Source: Burkholderia cepacia
Lineage (GTDB): Bacteria > Pseudomonadota > Gammaproteobacteria > Burkholderiales > Burkholderiaceae
Length of the DNA: 64,000 bases
NCBI RefSeq assembly: GCF_001039005.1
Contig: NZ_LDWR01000014.1
Location: forward strand, 62,001-126,000
Direction: 5' to 3'
Of this stretch, positions 1-25,900 are shown one piece after another (the stretch's first letter is position 1; every line of letters begins with the position of its first letter). Under the pieces are notes generated by a model. It was not told where the DNA came from and searched no databases. It worked only from the letters and a program-made list of their open reading frames with translations. Position numbers and translations under genes: made by a program.

Positions 1-1
1 G

Positions 2-14445
<14,444 letters not shown>

Positions 14446-14455
14446 GGAGCCTTCG

Positions 14456-16072
14456 TTGACTATTTCGTCCAGCACACACGTCTACCTGCGGCAAAACATT
14501 CAGTTCGAACCGCTGATCAACGGTTGGTACGCGTGGTTTCACACGCTGCCGCCGTTGACCGCCGCGCTCAACGTGGCCGAGCGGTTCCTGCCGCTGATGC
14601 AGTCCTATGCCGCGTCGCCGATGATGCATGCGGCGGCCTGCAAGGATCCCGCGATGCGCGGTGGCCCGTTTCTCGACCTGGGCGGCAAGCGCGTCGACGA
14701 AATCCGCGCGCTGATCGAGCAGACCACCGCTCGCGCGACCCGCCAACTGGAACTGGCGAAGGCTTACAAGACGTTCTCCACGTTGCTGCTGGAGCAGGCG
14801 AAGGGGATGGCGTCGGATCCGATCTATCCCGAGATCCCGGAAGTGCTGAAAGGCTATGTCGAGATCTACTACGACCTGAATCACAACCCGTCCTTCCGGC
14901 TCTTCGAGAGCCTGCTGTATGCGAGCCCGCTCTACGCGCGCGATGCTCAGAGCATCGCGCTGTCGGCGATCGACGAGAACACGCCCCGGCCGTTCATTCT
15001 CAGCACGCCCCGGCTCAGCGACGAGCGCACGCTGTTTTGCAACATGGCCTTCGACGATCGCGCGCTCGATGCGCTGTTCCGGATGCGCGACACGCCCGCC
15101 AGCTACGCGAAAATCGTCGACCTGATGCGCGTGGAGGAGAAGGACGAGCCGCTGTTCCGCACGTTCTTCGTCGAGGAGGCGCCAGCGCCGAAACCGGATC
15201 GTTCGTTCGACGGCGACGACATCCGCATTCGCTATTACGGCCACGCGTGCCTGCTGGTGCAGAGCCGCGGCGTGAGCATCCTGATCGATCCGGTGATCAG
15301 CTACGGCTACGACACCGCGCTGCCGCGCTATACGTTCGCGGACTTGCCCGACCAGATCGACTACGTGCTGATCACGCACAGCCATCACGATCACATCGTC
15401 CTCGAAACGCTGCTGCAGCTTCGCCACAAGGTCAAGACCGTGGTGGTCGGCAGGAATCTCGACGGGTTTCCGCAAGATCCGTCACTGGCGCTGGCGTTGC
15501 GCAAGCTCGGTTTCGACGATGTGCTGGAAGTCAGGGATGCAGACGAAATCAAGGTGCCCAACGGCGTCATCACCGCCATTCCGTTCCTGGGCGAACACAA
15601 CGACCTGGCGATCCAGAGCAAGCAGAGCTTCATGATCCGCTTCGGCACGCGCTCGGTGCTGTGCATCGCCGATTCGTGCAACCTGGACCCGCGCCTCTAC
15701 GAGCATGTCTTCCGCCTCGCCGGCAAGCCGGACACGTTGTTCGTCGGGATGGAAACCGAGGGCGCACCGCCGTCATGGGTCTACGGCCCGCTGTTTCCCA
15801 AGACGCTGCCGCGCGACCTCGACCGGTCGCGCCGGGCGCGGGGCTGCCAGTTCGGCGAGGCGGCCGCGCTGGTGGACGACTTCCCGTTCAACGCGGCGTA
15901 TGTCTACGCGATGGGCCAGGAGCCGTGGCTCAACCACCTCCTCGACAACACCTTCGACGAAAACTCGCCCAGCCATATCCAGTCCACCCAGTTTGTCGCG
16001 CACTGCAAGGCCAAGGGCATCGCTTCCGAAATCCTGTACGCGACGAGGGAGATCGTGCTTTGTCAGAACTGA
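14456..16072 (+). CDS. ocfG: CmlA-like metallo-beta-lactamase-fold hydroxylase
   Basis: The start chosen is TTG at 14456, six bases after a perfect AAGGAG (14444-14449) that overlaps the preceding stop. It gives 538 residues. The first ~230 residues are a helical domain. The rest is a metallo-beta-lactamase fold with the metal motif THSHHDH, then GEHNDL and an Asp in CIADSCNL. Length, two-domain layout and position among NRPS genes resemble CmlA, the di-iron oxygenase that beta-hydroxylates amino acids bound to carrier domains. I infer that it makes the beta-hydroxy-tyrosine, and perhaps beta-hydroxy-asparagine, of an occidiofungin-like peptide. The published ocf cluster has a 'beta-lactamase domain' protein here (OcfG, from memory). 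A hydrolase with a proof-reading or resistance role is the alternative. Confidence 0.8.
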   Translation: MTISSSTHVYLRQNIQFEPLINGWYAWFHTLPPLTAALNVAERFLPLMQSYAASPMMHAAACKDPAMRGGPFLDLGGKRVDEIRALIEQTTARATRQLELAKAYKTFSTLLLEQAKGMASDPIYPEIPEVLKGYVEIYYDLNHNPSFRLFESLLYASPLYARDAQSIALSAIDENTPRPFILSTPRLSDERTLFCNMAFDDRALDALFRMRDTPASYAKIVDLMRVEEKDEPLFRTFFVEEAPAPKPDRSFDGDDIRIRYYGHACLLVQSRGVSILIDPVISYGYDTALPRYTFADLPDQIDYVLITHSHHDHIVLETLLQLRHKVKTVVVGRNLDGFPQDPSLALALRKLGFDDVLEVRDADEIKVPNGVITAIPFLGEHNDLAIQSKQSFMIRFGTRSVLCIADSCNLDPRLYEHVFRLAGKPDTLFVGMETEGAPPSWVYGPLFPKTLPRDLDRSRRARGCQFGEAAALVDDFPFNAAYVYAMGQEPWLNHLLDNTFDENSPSHIQSTQFVAHCKAKGIASEILYATREIVLCQN

Positions 16073-19000
16073 ATCTCAACGCGCTGTCGACCAGCGGGCA
16101 ATACCAGGAACACCTGGTGTTCTGGAACGAGGCGCTCGGTCGCATCGACGAAGACTTCCGTCTTCAGCAAGCATGGCAGGCGTATGCGTTGCCCCTCGGC
16201 CCCGCGCCGGCGCTGACGTTCGCGCTCGACGGCGACGCGGCGCAGACCCTGGCGAAGCTCGCTGCCGGCAACGAGCTGGGCGCGTTCGTCGTGCTGCTGG
16301 CGGCGCTGTTCCGGGTGCTCGGGCGCTACGACGGCGCAGCCAGCCTGTTCGTGGATACGCCGCGCCTGATTGCCGAAGCCGCGAACGGTTCCGCCGATTC
16401 CGTCCCGCTGCTCGACGCCGCCCAGCCCGGCCCCACGGTTCGCGCGTACCTGAACCAGGTGCGCGACAGCGTGCAGCGCAGCTATTCGTATCAGGATTTT
16501 CCGATCGCGGCCCTCGCGCACAAACTGCGCGGCGAACGGCCCGCGACCAACGTCGGCGTGCGCTTCGACGGCCTGCACGAAGCGTGGACGGAGGGGGACT
16601 ACGACCTGTCGATCGAGATCCGGCATCGTGCGTGCTACGAGATCGTCCTGACGGGCCGGCCGACGGTCTTCACGCTGCATTATCTGCAGCATGTCGCACG
16701 GCACCTGCGCAACGTCGTGGCCGGCTTCGGCGCGCTGGACGCCCCGCTCGACACGGTCTCGCTGCTCGATGACGAGGAACGTGCGCGCCTGCTTGCGCAG
16801 GCGGCGCCCGTTGCCGTGGATGGCACCTTCCTCGCGCAGTTCGCGCAACGGGTCGCGGCCACGCCGGACAGCATCGCGGTGGTGACCGCCGACGCATCGC
16901 TGACCGCCGACGCATCGCTGACCTATGCGCAGCTGGACGACCAGTCGTCCCGGCTGGCGGGCTTCCTGCTCGCGGAATATGCGATCGAGCGCGGCGACGT
17001 GGTGGGGGTGGTCGCCGACCGGTCCGAGCGCTGGATCGTCGGCATGCTCGGCGCGCTCAAGGCGGGCGCGGTATATCTGCCGCTCGACCCGGAGTTTCCG
17101 CGGGAGCGGCTGCGCTTCATGATCGAGGACGCGAAGGTCAAGGCGCTGCTGACGAACTCGGAATACCTGCCGTTGCTCGCCGATTTCTGGGCGATTCCGA
17201 TGTTCGCGCTCGACTTTCAGCTCGACACGCTGGAACCCGCACCGGCGTCATCGCAGGTCGAGGTCGCGCCGGGCGACGCGGCGTACATCATCTACACGTC
17301 CGGCTCCACGGGCATCCCCAAGGGTGTCGCGCTCGAACATGCAGGGCTCCTGAACATGGCGCAGTACCATGTGAACGCCTTCGGTTTCGATGCCGACGAC
17401 CGGTTCGTCCAGTTCTACTCCCCGGGCTTCGACGGCTCGATCATGGAGATTTTCGTCACGCTCCTCGCGGGGGCGCGCCTGGTGCTGGCGAAGACCGCCG
17501 TGATCCGGGACGTGCCGCGTTTCGTCGACTACATCGCGCAGCAGGGTGTCACCACCGTCAACGCGACGCCGGCCTATCTCGCGTCGCTCGACTGGAACGC
17601 GCTCGGCGCCGTGAAGCGGGTCATCAGCGCGGGCGACAACGCGCGCGTGGCGGATCTGCGCGAACTGGCCCGGACCCGCGTGTGCCACAACTCGTACGGC
17701 CCGACCGAGGCCACCGTGTGCATCGCGGACTACGTGGTCGACCCGGCGATCGCCTACGGCGCCCGTCTGCCGGTCGGCCGCCCGATCCACAACACGCACC
17801 TGTACCTGCTCGACGAGCACGGGGCGCTGGCCCCCGACGGGTGTACCGGCGAGATCTGCGTGTCCGGCATCGCGCTGGCGCGCGGCTATGTCGGCCGCGA
17901 CGACCTGAGCGCCGCCGCGTTCGTCGACCACCCGTTCGAAGCGGGCGAGCGCCTCTATCGCACCGGCGACCTCGGCGTCTGGCTGCCGGACGGCAACCTG
18001 GAAGTCACCGGGCGCCGCGACACGCAAGTGAAGATTCGCGGCTATCGCATCGAGATGGGCGAAATCGAAGCGGCGCTCCGGCAGCACGCCGGCGTGACCG
18101 ACGCGATCGTGTTCGTGCGCGAGGATACGCCGCAGCACAAGCAGCTGGTGGCCTGCGTCGCCACGGCGACGGCCAGCGTCGCCGGCCTGCGGGAACATCT
18201 GAAGGAACGCCTGCCCGAGTTCATGGTGCCGGCCTCGATCGTGACGCTCGAACGCCTGCCGCTGACACCGAACGGCAAGCCCGACCGCAAGGCGCTCGCC
18301 GCGCTGGAGCTGGCGCCCGTGCCGGGCGCAACCGCGTACGCCGCACCGGCCAATGACGTCGAAGCGCGCCTGGGCAAGATCTGGTCCGAGGTGCTGGGCC
18401 GCGAGCCGATCGGCGTGCACGACAATTTCTTCGAACTCGGCGGCGACTCGATCCTGCTCATCCAGGTGATGTCGCTGGCCCAGCAGGTCGGCCTCAAATT
18501 CACCGCCGACCAGTTTTTCGCGCATCCGACCATCACCGCGCTTGCCCAGGTTGCGGTGGAGGCGCCGTCGATCCGGATTTCGCAGGAACCGGTGGTCGGC
18601 CCCGCCCCGCTGACGCCGATCCAGTCGTGGTTCTTCGCGCAGGACGTGGCGGATCCGCACCACTACAACCAGTCGACCATGATCGAGGTGCCCGCGTCGC
18701 TGCGGCCGGACGTGCTCGAGCACGCACTGGCGGCGGTCGCGACCCATCATGACGCGCTGCGGCTGGGTTTCGAGCGCGTCGCCGGCGCATGGCAGCAATC
18801 GCATGCGGCGCCGCCGCTGGCGATTCCGCTCGGCGTCACGTCGCTGGCGGACGCGGCGCCCGCCGCACGGCAGGCGGCCATGCTCGCGACCGCCAGCGAC
18901 CTGCAGGAAAGCTTCACGTTGTCGGCGCCGCCGCTGCTGCGCGCGCACCTGTTCCAGTTCGGCCTCGACGCGCCGCAGCGCCTGCTCGTGGTCGCGCACC

Positions 19001-19992
19001 ATCTGGTGATCGACGGCGTGTCGTGGCGCATCCTGTTCGAAGACCTGTACGCCGCGTGCCGCCAGCGCGAAGCGGGTGAAGCGGTGCGGTTGCCGGCCAG
19101 GACGACGGCGTGGCGCGACTGGTCGACGCGCCTGTCCGAACTCGGTGCGAGCGCGCCCGACGGGCTGGACTACTGGCTCCAGGCCAGCGCCGACGAGCCT
19201 GCATGCTTCGACGACATGCCGGTCGGCACCGTCGGCGAAGCCGGCACGACGGTCATCGATTTCGACGCCGGGCAGACGCTCGCGCTGTTGCAGGACGTAC
19301 CGCGCACGTTCAACACCCAGATCAACGAAGTCCTGCTGACGGCCCTGCTGCTCGCGTTCGGCGACTGGACCGGCAACGCCACGCTGGTCGTCGAGCTCGA
19401 AGGCCACGGTCGCGAGGACCTCTTCGACGGCGTCGATACGTCGCGCACGATCGGCTGGTTCACCACGCACTACCCGGTGTACCTGAATGCCGGCAACGCC
19501 ACCGTGGCGGTCGACGCGTTGCGCCACGTCAAGGAGCAGCTGCGCGCGGTGCCGATGCGCGGGCTCGGCTACGGCGTCGCCCGCTACCTCGGCAACGACG
19601 CCGGCATCGCGGCGGCACTGGAACGGCAGCCGCCGGCGCCGGTGCGCTTCAACTACCTCGGCCAGATCGATCGCGTGCTGGCCGACGACACGGGCTGGAA
19701 ACCGGTGCTCGACTTCGAGAGTCCCGAGCACAGCCCGCGTGCACGTCGCGGCCATCTGTTCGAGATCGACGGGATGGTGTTCGACGGGCGTCTGCGCCTG
19801 ACCTGGCGTTACAACCGCGAGGCCTGCCCACCCGGCGTCATCGAGCAGCTGACGCAGTGCTACCGCAGCCGTCTGCTGTCGATCGTCGAGGCCAGCGGTG
19901 AAGGCCCGCGCGGGCTGAGTCCGTCGGACTTTCCAGCCGCTCGCATCAGTCAGGAAGCGTTGGACGCCCTCGTATCAAGGATCAAATCGTGA
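16060..19992 (+). CDS. ocfF: NRPS: partial C-A-T-E (module 2)
   Basis: TTG at 16060 is in frame, lies about 8 bases after GAGGGAG, and overlaps the end of the hydroxylase gene, giving 1310 residues. Residues ~10-235 resemble only the C-terminal half of a condensation domain; no HHxxxDG is present. The A domain follows (TSGSTGIPKG), with hand-read pocket D-G-M-N-I-A-S-V-C, which I cannot assign with confidence. In occidiofungin this position is beta-hydroxy-tyrosine, which would suit the adjacent CmlA-like enzyme. The T-domain Ser is 797 (LGGDSILL). An epimerization domain ends the protein (HHLVIDGVSW with second His ~981, and FNYLGQID), so the residue is delivered as the D-isomer. The next gene starts with GTG overlapping this stop. 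Confidence 0.93.
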   Translation: MSELNLNALSTSGQYQEHLVFWNEALGRIDEDFRLQQAWQAYALPLGPAPALTFALDGDAAQTLAKLAAGNELGAFVVLLAALFRVLGRYDGAASLFVDTPRLIAEAANGSADSVPLLDAAQPGPTVRAYLNQVRDSVQRSYSYQDFPIAALAHKLRGERPATNVGVRFDGLHEAWTEGDYDLSIEIRHRACYEIVLTGRPTVFTLHYLQHVARHLRNVVAGFGALDAPLDTVSLLDDEERARLLAQAAPVAVDGTFLAQFAQRVAATPDSIAVVTADASLTADASLTYAQLDDQSSRLAGFLLAEYAIERGDVVGVVADRSERWIVGMLGALKAGAVYLPLDPEFPRERLRFMIEDAKVKALLTNSEYLPLLADFWAIPMFALDFQLDTLEPAPASSQVEVAPGDAAYIIYTSGSTGIPKGVALEHAGLLNMAQYHVNAFGFDADDRFVQFYSPGFDGSIMEIFVTLLAGARLVLAKTAVIRDVPRFVDYIAQQGVTTVNATPAYLASLDWNALGAVKRVISAGDNARVADLRELARTRVCHNSYGPTEATVCIADYVVDPAIAYGARLPVGRPIHNTHLYLLDEHGALAPDGCTGEICVSGIALARGYVGRDDLSAAAFVDHPFEAGERLYRTGDLGVWLPDGNLEVTGRRDTQVKIRGYRIEMGEIEAALRQHAGVTDAIVFVREDTPQHKQLVACVATATASVAGLREHLKERLPEFMVPASIVTLERLPLTPNGKPDRKALAALELAPVPGATAYAAPANDVEARLGKIWSEVLGREPIGVHDNFFELGGDSILLIQVMSLAQQVGLKFTADQFFAHPTITALAQVAVEAPSIRISQEPVVGPAPLTPIQSWFFAQDVADPHHYNQSTMIEVPASLRPDVLEHALAAVATHHDALRLGFERVAGAWQQSHAAPPLAIPLGVTSLADAAPAARQAAMLATASDLQESFTLSAPPLLRAHLFQFGLDAPQRLLVVAHHLVIDGVSWRILFEDLYAACRQREAGEAVRLPARTTAWRDWSTRLSELGASAPDGLDYWLQASADEPACFDDMPVGTVGEAGTTVIDFDAGQTLALLQDVPRTFNTQINEVLLTALLLAFGDWTGNATLVVELEGHGREDLFDGVDTSRTIGWFTTHYPVYLNAGNATVAVDALRHVKEQLRAVPMRGLGYGVARYLGNDAGIAAALERQPPAPVRFNYLGQIDRVLADDTGWKPVLDFESPEHSPRARRGHLFEIDGMVFDGRLRLTWRYNREACPPGVIEQLTQCYRSRLLSIVEASGEGPRGLSPSDFPAARISQEALDALVSRIKS
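16884..16919 (+). repeat. 18-base in-frame tandem duplication in an A domain
   Basis: Two exact copies of GACCGCCGACGCATCGCT (16884-16901 and 16902-16919) add a second TADASL to the start of the adenylation domain of the second NRPS. Confidence 0.9.
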
Positions 19993-22900
19993 CCTCCCCC
20001 ACCATCGCCGATATCTACGAGCTCTCCCCGATGCAGGAGGCGATGCTCTTTCATGCCGTGCACTCGCCCGGCGCGAGCAGCAGCTTCAACCAGCTCGGTT
20101 GCCGGATCACCGGCAGCCTCGATCCCGCGCTGTTTCAAGCCGCCTGGCAGCAGCTGATCGATCGGCACCCGGTGATGCGCACGTCGTTCCATTGGGAGGA
20201 ATTCGACAAGCCCATGCAGGTCGTGCATGCGCAAGCCACGCTGCCGTGGGTGCAGGACGACTGGCGCGATCTGCCGGACCACGAACAGCGCGCGCGGTGG
20301 CGCGCGCATCTCGACCGCGACCTGGCCGAAGGCTTCGCGCTCGATCGTGCGCCGCTCGTGCGCTGCCGCCTGGTGCGCGTCGCCGAGCACGCGTACCTGT
20401 TCAGCTGGAGCCACCATCACATCCTGGCCGACGGCTGGTGCCTGTCGCTCGTCATCGAGGAGATCTTCGAGGCCTATCGCGCGCTCACGCACGGCGTGCC
20501 GCCGGCGCTCCCCGCGGTGCGCCCCTATCGCGACTATATCCAGTGGCTGCAGCAGCGCGAGCCGCAAGCCGCGCAGCAATACTGGGCGCGCTATCTCGAA
20601 GGTTTTCACTCGCCGACCCCGCTGCCCACGGCCGCGCGCGCGGCCGCGGGCGAGCGCTTCGGCGAGGGCCTCGCGCAAGTGCAGGCCGACCTGTCGGCCG
20701 ACCTGAGCGCGCGCCTGCGGCAATTTGCGGCCCGCCATCACGTCACCCTCAATACCCTCGCGCAAGCGGCCTGGGCGCTCGTGCTGTCGCGTTACAGCGG
20801 GGAGACCGACGTGGTGTTCGGCGCCGTCGTGTCCGGACGGGGCGCCAACCTGCCGGGAATCGAATCCATGCTCGGCCTGTTCATCAATACGGTGCCGGTG
20901 CGGGTGCGGGTCGACCCCAGGCAACCGCTGGTGCCGTGGCTGAAGATGATCCAGGCGCGCGTGGCCGCCCGCGCGCCGTTCGAGCACACCCCGTTGCCCG
21001 ACATTCAGCGCTGCAGCGAAGTGCCGCTGACGACGCCGCTGTTCGAGAGCAACATCACGTTCATGAATTACCCGCTGGACGCGTCGCTGACGCATGGCGC
21101 GCACGGGCTGGCGGTCGACGAGGTGCAACTCTACAACCGCGCCGACATCCCGCTCGAATTCGTGGTGACGGCACGCGACGACTGGAAGATGGAACTGTCG
21201 TTCGATCCGCGGCGCTTCGATGAAGACACGATGCAGCGCATGCTGGGCCACGTGGCCGCGACGCTCGATGCCTTCGCGGCCGATCCGAACCGGCTGCTCG
21301 GACGCCTGCCGATCCTGCCCGAGGCCGAACGCCGGCTACTGCTGGACACCTTCAACGACACCGCCGTGCCGTTCGACGCCGCGCTCACCGTGGTGCATCG
21401 TCTGGAACAGGCCGCCGCGGCGCACCCCGAGCGGGCGGCGGTCGAGTACCGCGACAGCGTCCTGAGCATCGGTGAACTGAACGCCCGCGCCAACCGACTC
21501 GCGCACCGCCTGCTGGCCGCCGCCGAGCTGGGGCCGGACGCGCTGGTCGCGATCTGCATGCACCGGTCGGCCCACCTGATGGAGGCGATCCTCGCCGTCT
21601 GGAAGTGCGGCGCCGCCTATATTCCGATCGACCCCAACTATCCGGCGGCGCGCATCCGCACCATTCTCGAGGATTCCGGCGCCGCCCTCGTGCTGACCTG
21701 CGACGGCCTGTTGCCGGCCGAGCTGGCCTCGCTCGCGCCGGTCGTGTCGCTCGACGACGCCACCGGGATCGACGACGACACCAACCCCGGCCGCCCCGTG
21801 TCGCCCGACAGCCTCGCCTACGTGATCTACACGTCCGGTTCCACCGGAAAGCCGAAAGGGGCGATGGTCGAGCACGCCGGCATGCTGAATCACATGCTCG
21901 CCGAGATCGACGAGTTTTCGATTTCGGCTTCGTCGGTGATCGCGCAAACCGCGCCGCATTGCTTCGATATTTCGGTCTGGCAATTTTTCACGGCGCCGCT
22001 TGCCGGCGGCAAGACCGTGATCGTCGACGACGAATGCATTCGCGATCCGGCGTCCTTCATCGCGACCCTGGACGCCACCCGGGTCAGCATCCTCGAACTG
22101 GTGCCGTCCTATATGTCCGCCGTGCTCGACCGTGCGTCGGAACGGCCGGCGCTGATGCGGCACCTGCGGCACCTGCTCGTCACCGGCGAGACGGTCAGCC
22201 CGGCCCTGGTGAAACAGTGGTTCGACGTGTTCCCGGACATCGCGCTGGTGAACGCCTACGGCCCGGCGGAAGCATCCGACGACGTCGCGCAGCACCGCAT
22301 GACGTGCGCGCCAACCACGCCTTACGTCCCGGTCGGCAAGCCGATCCGCAACGTACGCCTCTACGTCGTCGACCCGCAGATGAACCTGTGCCCGATCGGG
22401 ATTCCCGGCGAACTGTGTGTGTCCGGCATCGCCGTCGGCCGCGGCTACCTGAACAACGAAGCTGCGACGCGGGAGGCTTTCGTCGAGGATCCGTTCATTC
22501 CGGAGCGCGGTGTCCGCATGTACCGCACCAGCGACATCGGCTGCTATCTCCCCGACGGAACGATCGCGCTCTACGGCCGCAAGGACCACCAGCTGAAGAT
22601 CCGCGGCTACCGCATCGAGCTCGGGGAGATCGACAACGCGCTGGCCGCCATTCCGGAAATCCGCCAGGCGGCCGCACTCGACTATCGCGACGACGCCGGC
22701 CGCGCCGCGCTATGCGCGTATGTCGCGTTCCGCGACGGCGCGTCGCTGAGCGATGCCGCGATAGCCGCCGCGTTGTCCGCCACGCTGCCGGATTACATGG
22801 TGCCCGCCATCTACGTGGTGCTCGACGCGCTGCCCCTGAGCGGCAACGGCAAGATCGACCGCAATGCGCTGCCGCCGCTCGACCGGTCGCGGCTGTCGGC

Positions 22901-25900
22901 GGCGGCACACGCACCGACACCGCCCCGCACGCCCACCGAGACGCTGCTGTGCCGCATCTGGGGAGAAGCGTTGGGCATTCCGGCGCCCGGCATCCACGAC
23001 AACCTGTTCGCGCTGGGCGGCGACTCGATTCTCAGCATGCGCATCGTGTCGCTGGCCGCCAAGGCGGGCCTGAAGCTCACCACCCGGCTGATCTTCCAGC
23101 ATCCGACGGTTGCCGAGCTCGCCGCCGTGGCGACGCGCGGCACGGTCGGCGCGGCGGAGTTCGTCGCATCGTCCGGCCCGCTGTCGCTGACGCCGATCCA
23201 GAAGCGCTTCTTCGCGCAGCATCAGAACGATACGAACCAGTACAACCAGGCGGTCCTGCTCGACGTGCCGGCGGATTTCGATCCGGCCTTGCTGCGCCAG
23301 GCGTTGCGGCACGCGGTCAAATGGCACGATGCGCTGCGGCTGCGCTTTCGCGCGGGCGAGTCCGGCTGGATCCAGTCGGTCGTCGACGATCCGGAGGTGC
23401 CCGTCGGCGTGTTCGATATTCCGGGCGAGCGGCTCGCGCAGCACGTCGCGCAGTCGCATGCGAGCCTGAATCTGTCGGACGGCCCCGTCGTGCGTGCGGA
23501 CCTGTTCCGCCTCGACGAAGGCCGTTCGCTTCGTCTGCTGCTGGTTGCGCATCATCTGGTCGTCGACGGCGTGTCGTGGGGCGCGCTGCTCGAAACCCTG
23601 TACGACGCCTATACCCGCCTGCGCAACGGCAAGGCGCCCGAATTTGCGGGCGGCAGCGCAACGTGGACCGCCTGGACCCGGGCGATCTCGCACTGGGCCG
23701 GCTCCGGCGCCGCCGACGCCGATCTCGTCCATTGGCAGGCCCTGGCGCGCGCCGACCTGCCCCGCCTGCCGCTCGATCGCGCCGCGCCGGCCGACGCCAA
23801 TACCGTGTCGTCCGCCGACACGATCGTGGTCGAGCTGGGTGAAGCCGCGACGACGGCCTTGCTGGGCGCCGCGCCCCGGGCCTACGACGCGCAGATCAAC
23901 GACGTGCTGCTTGCCGCGCTTGCGCGTGCCGTCAGCGACTGGAGCGGATGCGCCGACGTCCTGCTGGATCTCGAAGCGCACGGGCGCGAAGAACTGTTCG
24001 AAGACCTCGACATCTCGCGCACGGTGGGCTGGTTTACGTCCGTGTTCCCGGTCGCGCTGACGGTCGATCCCGGCCCGCACGATCCGGCTCGCCTGGTTGC
24101 GTCGGTCAAGACGCAACTGCGCGCCGTGCCGAACGCGGGCATCAGTCATGGCCTGCTGCAAGACCGGCTCGACGGTCCGGCGCCGCAGCCGCAACTGCTG
24201 TTCAACTACCTGGGCCAGACCGACCAGCTGTTCGCCGCCGCGCGCGACTGGAAACCGGCGACGGAGCCGAGCGGGGACGGCCGCCATGCGAACCAGCGGC
24301 GCGAACACCTGCTCGACATCAACGCCTACGTGAGCGGCGACCGCCTGCACGTTGCGTGGGAATTCAGCCGGGCCTGCCACGACGCCGCCACCATCCGGCG
24401 CGTCGCGCAAGCGTACCTCGCGGCGCTCGAATCCCTGGTCTCCGCCCCTGCCGACCCGTCCGCATCGACCCGGCCCGCGACCGGCCTGGCGCAGGCGCCG
24501 GCCTCGGTCATGCCGGACGAGATCGCCGACGTCTACGCGCTGACGCCGACCCAGCAGGGCATGTTGTTCCACGGGCTGTACGAACCCGCGTCGGATGCGT
24601 ACTTCAGCAGCCTGAATTTCCGTATCGACGGCGCGCTCGACGTCGAACGGTTCCGCCGCGCGTGGGATACCGTGGCGCAGCGGCACGACATCTTGCGAAC
24701 GTCGTTTCACTGGGAAGACCTCGACAGCCCCGCGCAGGTCGTGCATCGCCATATCGACTTGCCGTGGCACGAGGAGGATCTGCGCGCGACGTCCGCCGCG
24801 GAGGCCGAACGGCGCCGGCAAACCTACGACGCGCAGGACCGGGCACGCGGCTTCGACTTCACCCTAGCGCCGCTGATGCGCCTCGCGCTGTTCCGCATGG
24901 GCGATCACGCCTGGTGCTTCCACTGGAGCCATCACCACATCCTGCTCGACGGGTGGAGCTCCGCCCGTCTGCTGGGCGAAGTGGCCGCCGCCTATCAGGC
25001 GCTGCCGGCCGACGGTGCGCCGGAGCAGGACGCGCCGCCTGCGTTCGCCGAGTACGTGCGCTGGCTGGCGCGCCAGGACGCAGCCGCGGCGGAACGCTTC
25101 TGGAAGACGAAGCTGGCGGATTTCCCGGCGACGACGTCGCTCGTGCTGGGACGCCCGGAACTCGACGGCACGGCCGCGCCGGGCGCCTATGTCGAGGTGC
25201 CGCTGCTGCTCTCCGAAAGCGACACGCAACGGCTCGTCGCCTTCGCGCAAACCCGTCGCCTCACCCTCAACACGCTCGTGCAGGGCGCGTGGGCCCAGCT
25301 GCTGGGCCGCTACAGCGGCGAAGCGGACGTCGTGTTCGGCACGATCGTTTCCGGCCGCCCGGCCTCGCTGCCGGCGTCGGACGAGATGGTCGGGCTGTTC
25401 ATCAACACGCTGCCGGTGCGGGTTCGCATCGACGCGCGCCCGACGGCCGCGTGGCTCGCGCAGTTGCAGATGGCGCTCGCGCAGCAGGAGGAATATGCGC
25501 ACTATCCGCTGGCCGACATCCAGAAATTCGCGGGCCTGCCGCCCGGCGTGCCGCTCTTCGAAAGCCTGCTCATCTTCCAGAACTATCCGGTCGAGGAAGC
25601 GCTGGCCGACGGGCTGCCCGGCCTGCGGATCGGCGAATTCCAGGTGGCCGATCCGAACAACTACCCGCTGACGCTGGTCGTGACGCCGGGCAAGCGCCTG
25701 TCGCTGCAGGTGCTGTACGACGACGGCCGGTTCGATCGCGAAACGATCGTGCGCCTGTTGGGTCACGTCGAAACACTGCTCGTCGGCCTCGCCGGCGAGG
25801 AAGATCGCCCGAACCGCAGCGTTGCGCTCCTCACCGCCGCGGAGCGGGACGCCATCGTGCTCGGATGGAACGATACGTTCGCGCCGGTTCCGTCCGACCG

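Noticed and set aside
16060..16764. Wrongly called start hiding a full C domain
   Set aside because: The upstream frame is the hydroxylase gene in another frame; no HHxxxDG appears in the NRPS frame before 16060.
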